Under the pieces are notes generated by a model that searched no databases, had not been told where the DNA came from, and worked only from the letters and a program-made list of their open reading frames with translations. A program made the position numbers and the translations under genes. Shown here piece after piece: positions 17,198-26,395 of a stretch of 64,000 nucleotides of DNA. Within the stretch, counting starts at the first letter, position 1. Each line of letters opens with the position of its first letter. The stretch is taken from assembly GCF_014287775.1 (NCBI RefSeq), contig NZ_JACOOZ010000010.1:1-64000 (forward strand). Direction: 5' to 3'. This stretch comes from Eubacterium_G segne (lineage in GTDB: Bacteria; Bacillota; Clostridia; Lachnospirales; Lachnospiraceae).

Positions 17198-17379
17198 CAG
17201 TGTTTCAATCAAATTATTAATTCAGAAAATTAAAGATTTTCATTAAGAGAGGGCAAGCTGGAATTCCTTGAATTAACTTATGTGAAAAAAGAATAGCATA
17301 AGAAAAATAATATTCTACTGGAGACGGCATGGTAATATATGTATATCCGGTATAGTAACCGACTAAATAGAGGTGAAGC

Positions 17380-18072
17380 ATGATTGAAATAATAAAAATA
17401 TATAATCAAATTCATGGTGATATTTTACTAATGATAATTAAAATAATCATAGGAACATTGCTTATTGTAAATGAAAAATACATATCTCGAAGGTTTAAAT
17501 ATAGTGTAATAGTAATTTATTTTGGGATGATGCTAGGATGTTTTATTCCAGGGTACCTTGATTTTTCGGTAAAGGGTATTTTTTTAGGGACAATTGTAGG
17601 TTTAATATTGGGTTGTATAATTGCCAAATATCATAAGACGGATCATATTGCTAATTCACTATTTTTATTAATTTATTTCTATGAAATTATAGGATGCATT
17701 TTTTATATTTTTAATATAAACTTTTCGGAAATACTTGGAGTATATAATTACGATATTGATTATAAAACAATATATGTTGCATTAATTTTTTCCGTTATTT
17801 TGACAGTGATAAGTTATATTGTTTTCCGTAATAAGAATAATTTTATAAAAATAGTTGAAGAAAATAAATATTTTTGGATAGGTAATTATTTTGTTATGGG
17901 AGCGGTTATAGGATTTTGTATGTTTCCTATTTATGGACCGGGTGATTGGAATGAGATGAGTATAGAATTGTTAAACGTCACCGATGATTTTCAGGTGAAT
18001 TGTTTAGTAATGTTTGAAGTTGTGATATTAATTGCGTATCGGGAATATAAAAAAACGATAACTAATATATAG
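17380..18072 (+). CDS. Hypothetical polytopic membrane protein
   Basis: 230 residues, very hydrophobic, with roughly six or seven transmembrane helices (e.g. LLMIIKIIIGTLLIV, IFLGTIVGLILGCII, FLLIYFYEIIGCIFYIF, VALIFSVILTVISYIVF, FVMGAVIGFCMFPIYG). No transport or catalytic motif is identifiable. Extremely AT-rich coding sequence compared with the downstream transporter, suggesting foreign origin. GAGGTG ribosome-binding site upstream of ATG 17380. Confidence 0.6.
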   Translation: MIEIIKIYNQIHGDILLMIIKIIIGTLLIVNEKYISRRFKYSVIVIYFGMMLGCFIPGYLDFSVKGIFLGTIVGLILGCIIAKYHKTDHIANSLFLLIYFYEIIGCIFYIFNINFSEILGVYNYDIDYKTIYVALIFSVILTVISYIVFRNKNNFIKIVEENKYFWIGNYFVMGAVIGFCMFPIYGPGDWNEMSIELLNVTDDFQVNCLVMFEVVILIAYREYKKTITNI

Positions 18073-18214
18073 ATTCAAGTAGTTACTAGATTGGTGGCAT
18101 TCATGCATTGGGATAGAGACAGTGTATGTTTTGAGATTTCACATTACCTTTAAAATTAATGGCAATAAAGATATAATATAAAAATAAGTATCTTGAAAAA
18201 GGAAGGACTTTAAA

Positions 18215-20329
18215 ATGAATATAAAACTATTGCAAACATTAAGAAATTATAACAAAGACAATTTTATAAAGGACATTATTGCAGGAATTATTATTATGGC
18301 GGTGTCTATTCCTATCTCTATGGGATATGCACAGATAGCCGGTCTGCCTGCAGTTTGCGGATTGTATGGTTCGGTATTTCCAATTCTTGTTTTTGGACTT
18401 TTTTCTACATCGCCTCAGTTTATATTTGGTGTGGATGCGGCACCGGCAGCTCTTGTAGGCTCGGCACTTTTGACACTTAATATAGAGGCAGGTTCAGACA
18501 AGGCTATGGCAGCAGTTCCTGTTATGACGTTTTTTGTTGCCTTATGGTTGTTGGCTTTTTATTTTATGAAAGCCGGAAAGCTGGTTAATTACATTTCAGC
18601 ACCGGTAATGGGTGGTTTTATAACAGGTATTTGTACAACAATCATATTAATGCAGATTCCAAAGGTTATGGGAGGCACATCGGGAACAGGAGAGTTTTTC
18701 GAATTAGCCGAACATATCTATAAGACTGCGCTTAATATAAATATGCCATCAGTAATTATGGGAGTGATAGCGCTGGTAATACTTTTTGCCTCGAAGAAGA
18801 TAATGCCTAAATTTCCAATGGCAGTAGTTTTAATGTTTGTGGGTACGATTTTCACAATAAGTCTTCCAATAAGAGATTGGGGAATTAAGACTTTAAATGC
18901 AGTAGAGCCGGGACTTCCAAAGTGGAGTATTCCTGATTTCTCGGCTATTCCCATTCAGCAGACCATTACAATAAGTTTATCAGTGGCAGTAGTAATTATG
19001 GCTGAAACATTGTTGGCAGAGAACAGCTTTGCTCAGAAAAATAATTACAGAATAAATGACAATCAGGAGATTTTAGCTTTTTCTGTAGGCAACTTTATGG
19101 CTGCTTTTACAGGATGTTGTCCTATTAACGGTTCAGTTTCACGTACGGCAATGGGGGAACAGTATCAGGCAAAAACTCAGCTTACAGGTATTGTGGCAGG
19201 ACTTTCTATGATAGTGTTGCTTCTTTGTGGAACCGGATTTATCGGATATCTTCCTATTCCTATTTTGACGGCAATAGTTATTTCGGCACTTATGGGTGCA
19301 ACTGAGTTTGACTTGGCAGTAAGATTGTGGAAAGTAAGCAGAACTGAATTTTTAATTTTTATGGGAGCTTTTTTCGGCGTGCTTTTACTTGGAACAATAA
19401 ATGGAGTTTTAATCGGCATAATTCTTTCTTTTACGGAAATGATTATAAGGACTTCAAAACCTTCAAGATGTTTTCTTGGAATACAGCCGGGACACAGACA
19501 TTTTAGGGATTTGAAGGAAGGAAGCCAGATACACGCAATTGAAGGTGTTGTAATTTATAGATTTAGCAGTAATCTGTTTTTTGGAAATATTCAGGTGTTA
19601 CAGCGTGACATTGAAGACAGCATTAAATCTGATACTAAAGCAGTAATTCTTGATGCAGGTGGTGTTGGAAGTATTGACATAACTGCGGCAGACAGGCTGG
19701 CAATGCTTTACAAGTCCCTCGAAGAGAAGGGGATTGGATTTTATATGACGGAGCATATTGCCAGTATTAACGAGCAGCTTAGAAAACTGGGACTGGGCTA
19801 TATGATTGAAGACGGAAGAGTCAGAAGAACTATCCATATTGCTTTGAAGGACATGGGAATTGGTAGACCATATCCTTTAGAAGGCGGTGTGGAAAATGTA
19901 GAAAGAAGTGCTTCAAGAAAAAGAGCTGACAATAAGGTTCAGGAGTTCGTCTGGGCATATGGTGCTGAAAGTGAGGAACAAATTGAAAAACAAATTGTCC
20001 TACAGATTCAGCAGTTAAAGAAAACAGGAGACATGGAAAAACTATTCCACGGAAGCTGGTCACATATGGATGCTTTTGATGAGGACGAGTGGTTAGAACA
20101 TCTGGAAGAACACCTAAAAGAGATTGTTAATATTTCGGGAAAAGATGAAAAGACCATTGCTGAACGTTTTGAAAAGCATAGAGAAGAAATACATATAAGA
20201 ATCAGGGATGAGCATCCTGAAATGGCAGAGAGATTTAAGGAAAGAAGGCATATTCTTGATGAACATTTGAAAAAAAGACATCCGGAAGTGTTCAAATTAA
20301 TTGAAGATTTAAGGGAAAAAGAGGATTAA
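18215..20329 (+). CDS. SulP-family anion transporter with STAS domain and charged tail
   Basis: 704 residues. The SulP core (about 1-400) shows IAGIIIMAVSIPISMGYAQIAGLPAVCGLYG and the signature around GNFMAAFTGCCPINGSVSRTA, with 10 or more membrane spans. The STAS domain spans about 430-545 (VVIYRFSSNLFFGNIQVL, AVILDAGGVGSIDITAADRL). The family imports sulfate, bicarbonate or other anions. A further about 155 residues after STAS are highly charged and His/Glu-rich (HLEEHLKEIV, HREEIHIRIRDEHPEMAERF), longer than the usual 550-600-residue proteins. Substrate cannot be told from sequence. A plausible TATAAT lies 45 bp upstream. Confidence 0.85.
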   Translation: MNIKLLQTLRNYNKDNFIKDIIAGIIIMAVSIPISMGYAQIAGLPAVCGLYGSVFPILVFGLFSTSPQFIFGVDAAPAALVGSALLTLNIEAGSDKAMAAVPVMTFFVALWLLAFYFMKAGKLVNYISAPVMGGFITGICTTIILMQIPKVMGGTSGTGEFFELAEHIYKTALNINMPSVIMGVIALVILFASKKIMPKFPMAVVLMFVGTIFTISLPIRDWGIKTLNAVEPGLPKWSIPDFSAIPIQQTITISLSVAVVIMAETLLAENSFAQKNNYRINDNQEILAFSVGNFMAAFTGCCPINGSVSRTAMGEQYQAKTQLTGIVAGLSMIVLLLCGTGFIGYLPIPILTAIVISALMGATEFDLAVRLWKVSRTEFLIFMGAFFGVLLLGTINGVLIGIILSFTEMIIRTSKPSRCFLGIQPGHRHFRDLKEGSQIHAIEGVVIYRFSSNLFFGNIQVLQRDIEDSIKSDTKAVILDAGGVGSIDITAADRLAMLYKSLEEKGIGFYMTEHIASINEQLRKLGLGYMIEDGRVRRTIHIALKDMGIGRPYPLEGGVENVERSASRKRADNKVQEFVWAYGAESEEQIEKQIVLQIQQLKKTGDMEKLFHGSWSHMDAFDEDEWLEHLEEHLKEIVNISGKDEKTIAERFEKHREEIHIRIRDEHPEMAERFKERRHILDEHLKKRHPEVFKLIEDLREKED

Positions 20330-20418
20330 ATGTAACTTCTACCCAACCTATTTTCTTATTCCACACACTATATTAATGAAAACAAAAAGTGCACATTTGT
20401 TTATCATGGAGGTAAGTA

Positions 20419-22047
20419 GTGAACAAGATAAATGCAGACAGATTAATAGTTGAATACCAGCAGAAAATATTTGGATTTGCAATGTCTAAAATGAGAGATG
20501 TTGATAATGCAGAAGAACTTGCTTCAAACATAGTGTTGGAAGTATATAAGTCATTTCTTAAGTCGGATAATATTGCAAATATAGAAGGATATGTATATAG
20601 AATAGCAAGTAATGTATATGCAAGATTTATTGACAGAAAAATGGCAAATCAACACATAGACATTATGAAAATAGAATATCCGGTGTCTGAGAGCGGTTTT
20701 GATTGTATTGAAAGTGGAGAAACATACAGAAAACTGCGAAGAGAAATTGGAATGTTGTCCAATAGACAAAGGGCAATTACATACATGAAATACTATAAGG
20801 ATATGTCTGTAATGGAAATCGCAAAAGAACTTAATATTTCTGTTGGAACCGTAAAATGGCATTTATCTGACATCAGAAGTGGATTGAAGGAGAAAATTGA
20901 TATGGTTAAGAATGGTAATTTAAGTGTAAATCCTGTATATTTTGTTAGTATGGGACATAGTGGAAGTCCGGGTAAAAGTGGTGACACAAAAGATATGTTT
21001 GATTCAAGGTTAAAGCAAAATATTGCATGGAGTTGTTACTATCAGGCAAGGACAGTAACAGAAATTGCAAAAGAATTGGAAGTTCCCATTGCTTATATTG
21101 AAGGAGAACTGAGAAAACTGGTTGAGTGGGGATATATTGATCAGATTGATAATTCAAAAAATCCAAAATATCTGACAAATATGTATATAACAGATGTCAG
21201 AGAAGATTTTTCAGAAGAGTTAAAAATTAAAAAAGATGTTGCCGACTTTTTATGCGAGAATCTTTTTAAGGACATGTTTGACAAATTTGATAAGGCAGAT
21301 GATAACTGGGGAATGATATGTCCAAATAATGATAAGAATTATTTGAAATATAATTTAATAATGATGACATTAATTTCCCTGGGAGATGATTGGGAAAATT
21401 GGGAAGAGTTTGCAGTAAAAAGACCGGATGGAGGACATTTTATTGCTTATGCAAATGTGACGGATGATTGTACAAAAAAGAAGTTAGACGATAAATACAA
21501 AGGTTGCGGTTATATGTTTGATCAGGTATGGAGAGATAACAGGCAGGTGCTTCAAAGTATACAGTATAACTGTATGTACAGTGGTAGAAGTATAGATTGG
21601 AGAAACAATAATCCGGATGATTGGGAGGATTTGTATTCGTACATATCAAATGGTTGTGAGAAAGACAAGATAAGTGTAAATAGTTTCTCAAATTTATCAG
21701 CAAAGGGATATGTAGCTGACGGGAAAAATCAGATTACACTTATAAATGTAAAAGACGGAAATTTAGTGGGTACCATAAACAATTTTGTAAAAACTCATAT
21801 GCAGATTCCGGAATTTGTGCTGGAAGAAGGAAAAAGAACAGATGAAAGATTCTACAAGGCAAACCGGCATAAATATCCCAAACATTTGGAAAAACTTGTA
21901 AGATACAATAATAGCAACTCATTTACATGGGGAGAAAATATTCCTTTTATAGTTGAAAGAATGCTTGAAGTGAGAATGTTAAAACCACTGACTGATAAGC
22001 AGAAAAAGGCGGTATTTACAGTTGTGGCAATAAATGGCGAAGAATGA
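20419..22047 (+). CDS. ECF-like sigma factor with long C-terminal extension
   Basis: 542 residues from GTG 20419 (GGAGG upstream). Region 2 (about 5-75): IVEYQQKIFGFAMSKMRDVDNAEELASNI. Region 4 (about 110-160): MLSNRQRAITYMKYYKDMSV and IAKELNISVGTVKWHLSDI, a clear helix-turn-helix. A second HTH-like segment follows at about 200-235 (ARTVTEIAKELEVPIAYIE), then some 300 residues of Asp/Asn/Trp-rich sequence of unknown fold. Typical ECF sigma factors are about 180 residues, so the extension is probably a sensory or inhibitory domain. No anti-sigma gene is adjacent. Confidence 0.75.
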   Translation: MNKINADRLIVEYQQKIFGFAMSKMRDVDNAEELASNIVLEVYKSFLKSDNIANIEGYVYRIASNVYARFIDRKMANQHIDIMKIEYPVSESGFDCIESGETYRKLRREIGMLSNRQRAITYMKYYKDMSVMEIAKELNISVGTVKWHLSDIRSGLKEKIDMVKNGNLSVNPVYFVSMGHSGSPGKSGDTKDMFDSRLKQNIAWSCYYQARTVTEIAKELEVPIAYIEGELRKLVEWGYIDQIDNSKNPKYLTNMYITDVREDFSEELKIKKDVADFLCENLFKDMFDKFDKADDNWGMICPNNDKNYLKYNLIMMTLISLGDDWENWEEFAVKRPDGGHFIAYANVTDDCTKKKLDDKYKGCGYMFDQVWRDNRQVLQSIQYNCMYSGRSIDWRNNNPDDWEDLYSYISNGCEKDKISVNSFSNLSAKGYVADGKNQITLINVKDGNLVGTINNFVKTHMQIPEFVLEEGKRTDERFYKANRHKYPKHLEKLVRYNNSNSFTWGENIPFIVERMLEVRMLKPLTDKQKKAVFTVVAINGEE

Positions 22048-22191
22048 TATAATTCTATAAAAATAATGAAGCACTTATAATTAGCTTACCATATGTACAC
22101 GCTCTTTATGTAGAAGGATAATTGCATTAGTCGGGAAGATTGGGGAAGTCGTGAGATGTATGGGAATAATTGGTGTGGAAAGGATGAAATT

Positions 22192-22557
22192 ATGCAAACA
22201 AAACAAAGGTTATTTATATGTTATCCAAAATGTTCAACGTGTAAAAAGGCAGAAAAATGGTTAGATGAGCATAACATAGAGTACACGGAACGTCATATTG
22301 TAGAAAATAATCCGTCATATGATGAGTTAAAAAAGTGGTTTTCTGAAAGTGGCTTACCCTTAAAGAAATTTTTCAATACCAGTGGATTGCTTTATAAGGA
22401 AATGAAACTTAAGGATAAACTGCCGACAATGAGTGAGGATGAACAATTAAAATTATTGTCAACAAACGGAATGTTAGTAAAACGTCCATTGCTTGTTGAT
22501 GGTAATGAGGTGTTAATTGGATTTAAGGAAACAGAATGGACTGAAACATTGCTGTAG
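22192..22557 (+). CDS. ArsC/Spx-family protein
   Basis: 121 residues from ATG 22192 (AAAGGATG upstream; the 12 codons before it are not needed). LFICYPKCSTCKKAEKWLDE has the thioredoxin-like C-x2-C (CSTC) of the ArsC/Spx/MgsR superfamily. It is followed by YTERHIVENNPSYDELKKWF and LLVKRPLLVDGNEVLIGFKE, which includes the RP (Arg-cis-Pro) motif. Could be an Spx-like transcription modulator or a reductase; the second Cys favours redox regulation as in Spx. No arsenic genes nearby. Confidence 0.8.
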   Translation: MQTKQRLFICYPKCSTCKKAEKWLDEHNIEYTERHIVENNPSYDELKKWFSESGLPLKKFFNTSGLLYKEMKLKDKLPTMSEDEQLKLLSTNGMLVKRPLLVDGNEVLIGFKETEWTETLL

Positions 22558-22637
22558 AAAATCTGGTTTATATCCATGTGGTAAAAGAAATAGTGGATGT
22601 GTAGACAACATCTATGAAAAGGAGCACAGATAAGATT

Positions 22638-23258
22638 ATGAAAACAAGACAGGAAGCAATATCCTATGGATTAACATTTGAAAATACATATTTGGACACC
22701 CCATTTAAGGATACTAATTGGCAATTAATAAGAATAAAAGGAAGCAGAAAAGCATTTCTTTGGATTTATGAGAAAGACGGAGTTATTAATTTAAATGTGA
22801 AGGTTGACCCGCAATGGAGAGATTTCTGGAGACAGACATATAAATCAGTTGTGGCGGGATATCATCAGAATAAAGAACATTGGAATACCATAATTCTTGA
22901 TGGAAATGTACCTGATGAGGATGTAAAAAGAATGATAGCCGAAAGTTACGACATTATTACTGACAGTCCAACAAAAAGAATATACGAAGCTGTTAAGAAA
23001 ATTCCTAAAGGGCATGTGGCAACCTATGGAAGGATTGCGGAAATGGCAGGGGAGCCAAAGATGGCAAGAGCTGTAGGAAATGCATTGCACAAAAATCCGG
23101 ACCCTGAAAATATCCCATGCTTTAGAGTTGTCAATTCCAAAGGAGAACTTTCAGGGGCCTTTGCTTTTGGTGGAGAAAATGAACAGGCAAAGAGATTGAT
23201 GGAAGACGGAGTGGAAGTGGTAGAGGGTAAAGTAGATTTGGAAAAGTATGGAATATAA
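22638..23258 (+). CDS. YjbR/MmcQ domain fused to methylguanine-DNA methyltransferase-like domain
   Basis: 206 residues. The start at ATG 22638 (MKTRQEAISYGL) matches the usual N-terminus of YjbR-type domains. Residues about 1-105 are MmcQ/YjbR (DNA-binding fold). Residues about 112-206 are the alkyltransferase domain: HVATYGRIAEMAG (recognition helix and Arg finger) and IPCFRVVNSKGELSG. The acceptor Cys is present but the canonical PCHR reads PCFR, with the His that helps activate Cys replaced by Phe. It may repair alkylated guanine slowly, or act as a lesion sensor like the ATL proteins. Confidence 0.85.
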   Translation: MKTRQEAISYGLTFENTYLDTPFKDTNWQLIRIKGSRKAFLWIYEKDGVINLNVKVDPQWRDFWRQTYKSVVAGYHQNKEHWNTIILDGNVPDEDVKRMIAESYDIITDSPTKRIYEAVKKIPKGHVATYGRIAEMAGEPKMARAVGNALHKNPDPENIPCFRVVNSKGELSGAFAFGGENEQAKRLMEDGVEVVEGKVDLEKYGI

Positions 23259-23511
23259 AGGTTTAGGCTAGCTTAAACCCTCTCCAAGGTTAAAATGTTT
23301 ATTAATATTCAAAATAAGAAAAATTAGTTATCATCAGCTTTGAAATTATAAATCGGAGTAATTACCTTTAATTCCAATTTTTTTGTTAGGTTGACATAAT
23401 CTGCCACCCTGATTTGGTACAATGTGTGTATATTGTAATATATGGGTAAGATTAAATATCAATAAATAGGAGGATTAGGAAAGGGGAGATTATGTTAAGA
23501 ACAAGAAGAAT

Positions 23512-23832
23512 ATGAAGTTGTTTGATATTATTATCACTTTAGCACATGGTTTGTTTAGAAAAGAAAATGAGGATAAGGATTTATTTGAGGTGAGAACGCG
23601 AAAAATACTTTTGATTTCAAATTCTATTGCATCCACAAGTACAATTATTAATACAGCTATAACTCGTAATCCTAAAAATCTTGACATAGGAAGTCTATTG
23701 AACACTATTACACACTTGTTTACAGATTTACATTTTATTGCAAAGATAAAGCAGGAATTCATTAATAATGAAATTTCAGATAGATTAAAAAAAGAAATTG
23801 ACGAAATCGATTTACTATATGAAACAATATAA
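23512..23832 (+). CDS. Small hypothetical protein, probably a C-terminal fragment
   Basis: 106 residues. A ribosome-binding site (GGGGAG) actually serves ATG 23492, which runs only seven codons before TGA and overlaps the ATG at 23512, so a frameshift or truncation is likely. Content: a membrane-proximal helix DIIITLAHGLFRKE, VRTRKILLISNSIASTSTIINTAI (possibly a transmembrane hairpin) and a C-terminal helical tail. It reads like the end of a longer membrane-associated protein; no family named. Confidence 0.4.
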   Translation: MKLFDIIITLAHGLFRKENEDKDLFEVRTRKILLISNSIASTSTIINTAITRNPKNLDIGSLLNTITHLFTDLHFIAKIKQEFINNEISDRLKKEIDEIDLLYETI

Positions 23833-24004
23833 AAATAAATAATGGAATTTATATGAATGAGATGTTGCTAAAAATTTATAAGGTAATATCTCATTTTTTT
23901 ATAGAGTAATTTTGGTACACCACCACTTTCCACCATTCCCCTTTGTCTTATCCAAATTATATGATAAAATACATAATAACAAGAAAACATAGCGAGGTGT
24001 TCTA

Positions 24005-24973
24005 GTGAGAAACAGACTAATAATTTTATTTATAATGATATTTGCCCTTACAGGGTGCAGTGCTGACAGCAGTAGTATTAGATTGGGTGCGGCAGGAATC
24101 GGCGGTGCATACCATGTATTTAGCGATATTTTCGCAGGAGTAGTGAGTGAGGCGGACAACGGCTATGATATGCAGGTAAAAACCACAGCCGGTTCGGCGG
24201 CGAATCTCCGACTTTTATCAAAGGGCTATCTGCAAATGGCAATTGCCCAGAATGATATGACAAATGATGCGTACTACGGCGAAGGCAATTTCGCAGGTGG
24301 CGATAAATACCGTGGATACAGTGCCATTGCAACATTATATGACGAGGCATGTCAGATTGTTGTAAGGAAGGATTCAAACATCAAATCGGTAAATGACCTT
24401 CAGGGAAAGAATATCAGCATAGGAGAAAAGGAATCAGGAACAGAACAAAGTGCAAAACAGATTTTACAGGCTTACGGACTTACAGACAGATTAGTAAAAA
24501 CAGTTCAGTTAGATTATACCAGTGCAGCAGACAAGTTAAAAGATATGGAAATTGATGCATTTTTCTGTACAGCTGGAACAGCCACTACAGTAATCAGTGA
24601 ACTGGCGAAGCAGTGTGATATTGAACTATTGTCATTAGATGATGAAAGTATCAAAAAACTTGAGTCAGCTTACAAATCATACAACATATATACTATTCCG
24701 GCAGGCACATACAATGGACAAAAGCAGGATGTTAAAACGGTTGCTGTTAAAGCACTTCTTCTGGCAAGTGATAAATTATCAGACAAAACAGTTAAGGATA
24801 TAACTAAAATTCTTTTTGATAAGAAGGAAGAAATTCAGCTGGCACTGCCGGTGGATATTTCCTTAGATGAAAAAACTGCTGTGGAAGGAATTTCAATTCC
24901 ATTTCACAAAGGTGCTGCAGAATATTACAAAGAATGCGGCATTGACGTTAAAATAGAGAAAGGAAATAATTAA
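24005..24973 (+). CDS. TAXI-family substrate-binding lipoprotein
   Basis: 322 residues from GTG 24005. Signal peptide with lipobox LTGC (Cys about 18) predicts a membrane-anchored lipoprotein. RLGAAGIGGAYHVFSDIFAGVV and KTTAGSAANLRLLSKGYLQMAI are hallmark TAXI (TRAP-associated extracytoplasmic) segments. The rest is a two-lobed binding protein (SVNDLQGKNISIGEKESGTEQ; AFFCTAGTATTVISELAK). TAXI proteins normally serve fused TRAP permeases; none is present. Instead a GltS symporter begins 8 bp downstream. A structurally characterised TAXI protein binds glutamate/glutamine, consistent with this partner. Weak promoter TTGTCT/TAAAAT just upstream. Confidence 0.88.
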   Translation: MRNRLIILFIMIFALTGCSADSSSIRLGAAGIGGAYHVFSDIFAGVVSEADNGYDMQVKTTAGSAANLRLLSKGYLQMAIAQNDMTNDAYYGEGNFAGGDKYRGYSAIATLYDEACQIVVRKDSNIKSVNDLQGKNISIGEKESGTEQSAKQILQAYGLTDRLVKTVQLDYTSAADKLKDMEIDAFFCTAGTATTVISELAKQCDIELLSLDDESIKKLESAYKSYNIYTIPAGTYNGQKQDVKTVAVKALLLASDKLSDKTVKDITKILFDKKEEIQLALPVDISLDEKTAVEGISIPFHKGAAEYYKECGIDVKIEKGNN

Positions 24974-24981
24974 CAGCTGAT

Positions 24982-26169
24982 ATGAAGATAGAATTGGATA
25001 TGTATCAGACAATGGCAGTTGCTGTCCTTGTTCTGATGTTGGGAAAATTTTTAAAAAAGAGAGTTAATTTTTTAGAAAGATTTTGTATTCCGGCACCGGT
25101 TATTGGTGGCGTAATATTTGCAGTATTTACATGTATATGCTATGTAACAGGAGTGGCGGAGTTTACCTTTGACGATATTTTAAAGGAAGTATGCATGGTA
25201 TTTTTCTTTACATCTGTAGGCTTTCAGGCAAATCTAAAGGTTTTGAGAAGTGGCGGAAAAGCAATGATTGTATTTCTTGGATTGGTTATTACCTTAATTG
25301 TATCCCAGAATTTTCTGGCAGTAGGACTTTCAAAATTGCTAAACATAAGTCCGTTAGTGGGATTGTGTACAGGCTCAATTCCAATGGTTGGAGGACATGG
25401 TACGGCAGGAGCCTTTGGCCCGGTTTTGGAAGACTTTGGAATTGGCGGAGCCACTACGTTATGTACCGCAGGAGCTACATTTGGTTTAATTGCAGGAAGC
25501 GTAATGGGTGGTCCTGTAGGAAGACGTTTAATAGAAAAGAAAAAGCTGTTAGATACAGTTGTTCAGGAAGATGACAGCTTGTTGGTGGAAGAAGAGAAGA
25601 AGCACGAGAGACACACAAGTATGTACCCTTCAGCAGTTTTCCAGATTATCATTGCCATTGGAATAGGTACCATTGTGTCAGAGCTTTTGTCCCTTACAGG
25701 AATGACTTTTCCAATATATATAGGTGCAATGATTGTTGCAGCCTGCATTCGTAATATAGGAGAATATTCAGGAAAATTTACCATATATATGGGTGAAATA
25801 AATGACATTGGTGGTATAAGCCTTTCACTGTTTTTAGGCATGGCAATGATTACCCTTAAAATCTGGCAGTTAGCAGAACTGGCACTTCCACTGGTGATTT
25901 TATTGGCAGGACAGACACTTCTTATATTGTTCTTCACATATTTTGTAGTGTTTAATGTAATGGGAAAAGACTATGATGCAGCAGTATTATCCTCAGGTGT
26001 ATGTGGCTTTGGAATGGGTGCCACCCCTAATGCCATGGCAAATATGCAGGCATTGTGTGAGAAATACGAGCCATCAGTTAAGGCGTATCTGTTAGTTCCA
26101 TTGGTAGGAAGTTTATTCGCCGATTTCTTAAACAGTTTAGTAGTTACATTCTTCATTAACTTTTTATAG
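24982..26169 (+). CDS. gltS: Sodium/glutamate symporter
   Basis: 395 residues, the usual length of the GltS (ESS) family, which imports glutamate with Na+. It has the two inverted halves of the family: FCIPAPVIGGVIFAVFTC and VGLCTGSIPMVGGHGTAGAFGP in the first, and SLFLGMAMITLKIWQL and CGFGMGATPNAMANMQAL in the second. GGHGTAGAFG and GMGATPNAMAN are the conserved re-entrant loop motifs. About ten membrane spans are predicted. Directly downstream of a TAXI binding lipoprotein, an unusual pairing. Confidence 0.92.
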   Translation: MKIELDMYQTMAVAVLVLMLGKFLKKRVNFLERFCIPAPVIGGVIFAVFTCICYVTGVAEFTFDDILKEVCMVFFFTSVGFQANLKVLRSGGKAMIVFLGLVITLIVSQNFLAVGLSKLLNISPLVGLCTGSIPMVGGHGTAGAFGPVLEDFGIGGATTLCTAGATFGLIAGSVMGGPVGRRLIEKKKLLDTVVQEDDSLLVEEEKKHERHTSMYPSAVFQIIIAIGIGTIVSELLSLTGMTFPIYIGAMIVAACIRNIGEYSGKFTIYMGEINDIGGISLSLFLGMAMITLKIWQLAELALPLVILLAGQTLLILFFTYFVVFNVMGKDYDAAVLSSGVCGFGMGATPNAMANMQALCEKYEPSVKAYLLVPLVGSLFADFLNSLVVTFFINFL

Positions 26170-26195
26170 AAAATGTATATTCGGGAGGTATAAAA

Positions 26196-26381
26196 ATGCT
26201 CATAAAAAAAATAAGAAAAAAACGTGGTGATTATGAGGTGGAAAGTGAAAACCTTGCAGTTCCTGAAATCCATACAGGAGAAATAAAGGAAGAAGAAAAG
26301 GACGACAAAACAGACAAGGACGGGTACATCACATATGATAATGTAGCAATACCGGAAATTCACATTAAGAGGAAAAAATAA
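26196..26381 (+). CDS. Small protein with duplicated VPEIH motif
   Basis: 61 residues with a good ribosome-binding site (GGGAGG) and a basic N-terminus MLIKKIRKKRGDYEVE. It contains ENLAVPEIHTGEIK and DNVAIPEIHIKRKK, an imperfect tandem motif [LV]-A-[VI]-P-E-I-H separated by an acidic/Lys linker. It follows gltS by 26 bp in the same direction, so is probably co-transcribed. Function unknown; a small cytosolic partner of the transporter is possible. Confidence 0.55.
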   Translation: MLIKKIRKKRGDYEVESENLAVPEIHTGEIKEEEKDDKTDKDGYITYDNVAIPEIHIKRKK

Positions 26382-26395
26382 GGAGGAGGTTTCAT

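Noticed and set aside
25191..25574. 127-codon plus-strand frame within gltS
   Set aside because: Alternative frame of a clearly recognised transporter; Arg/Ser/Cys/Trp-rich shadow translation.
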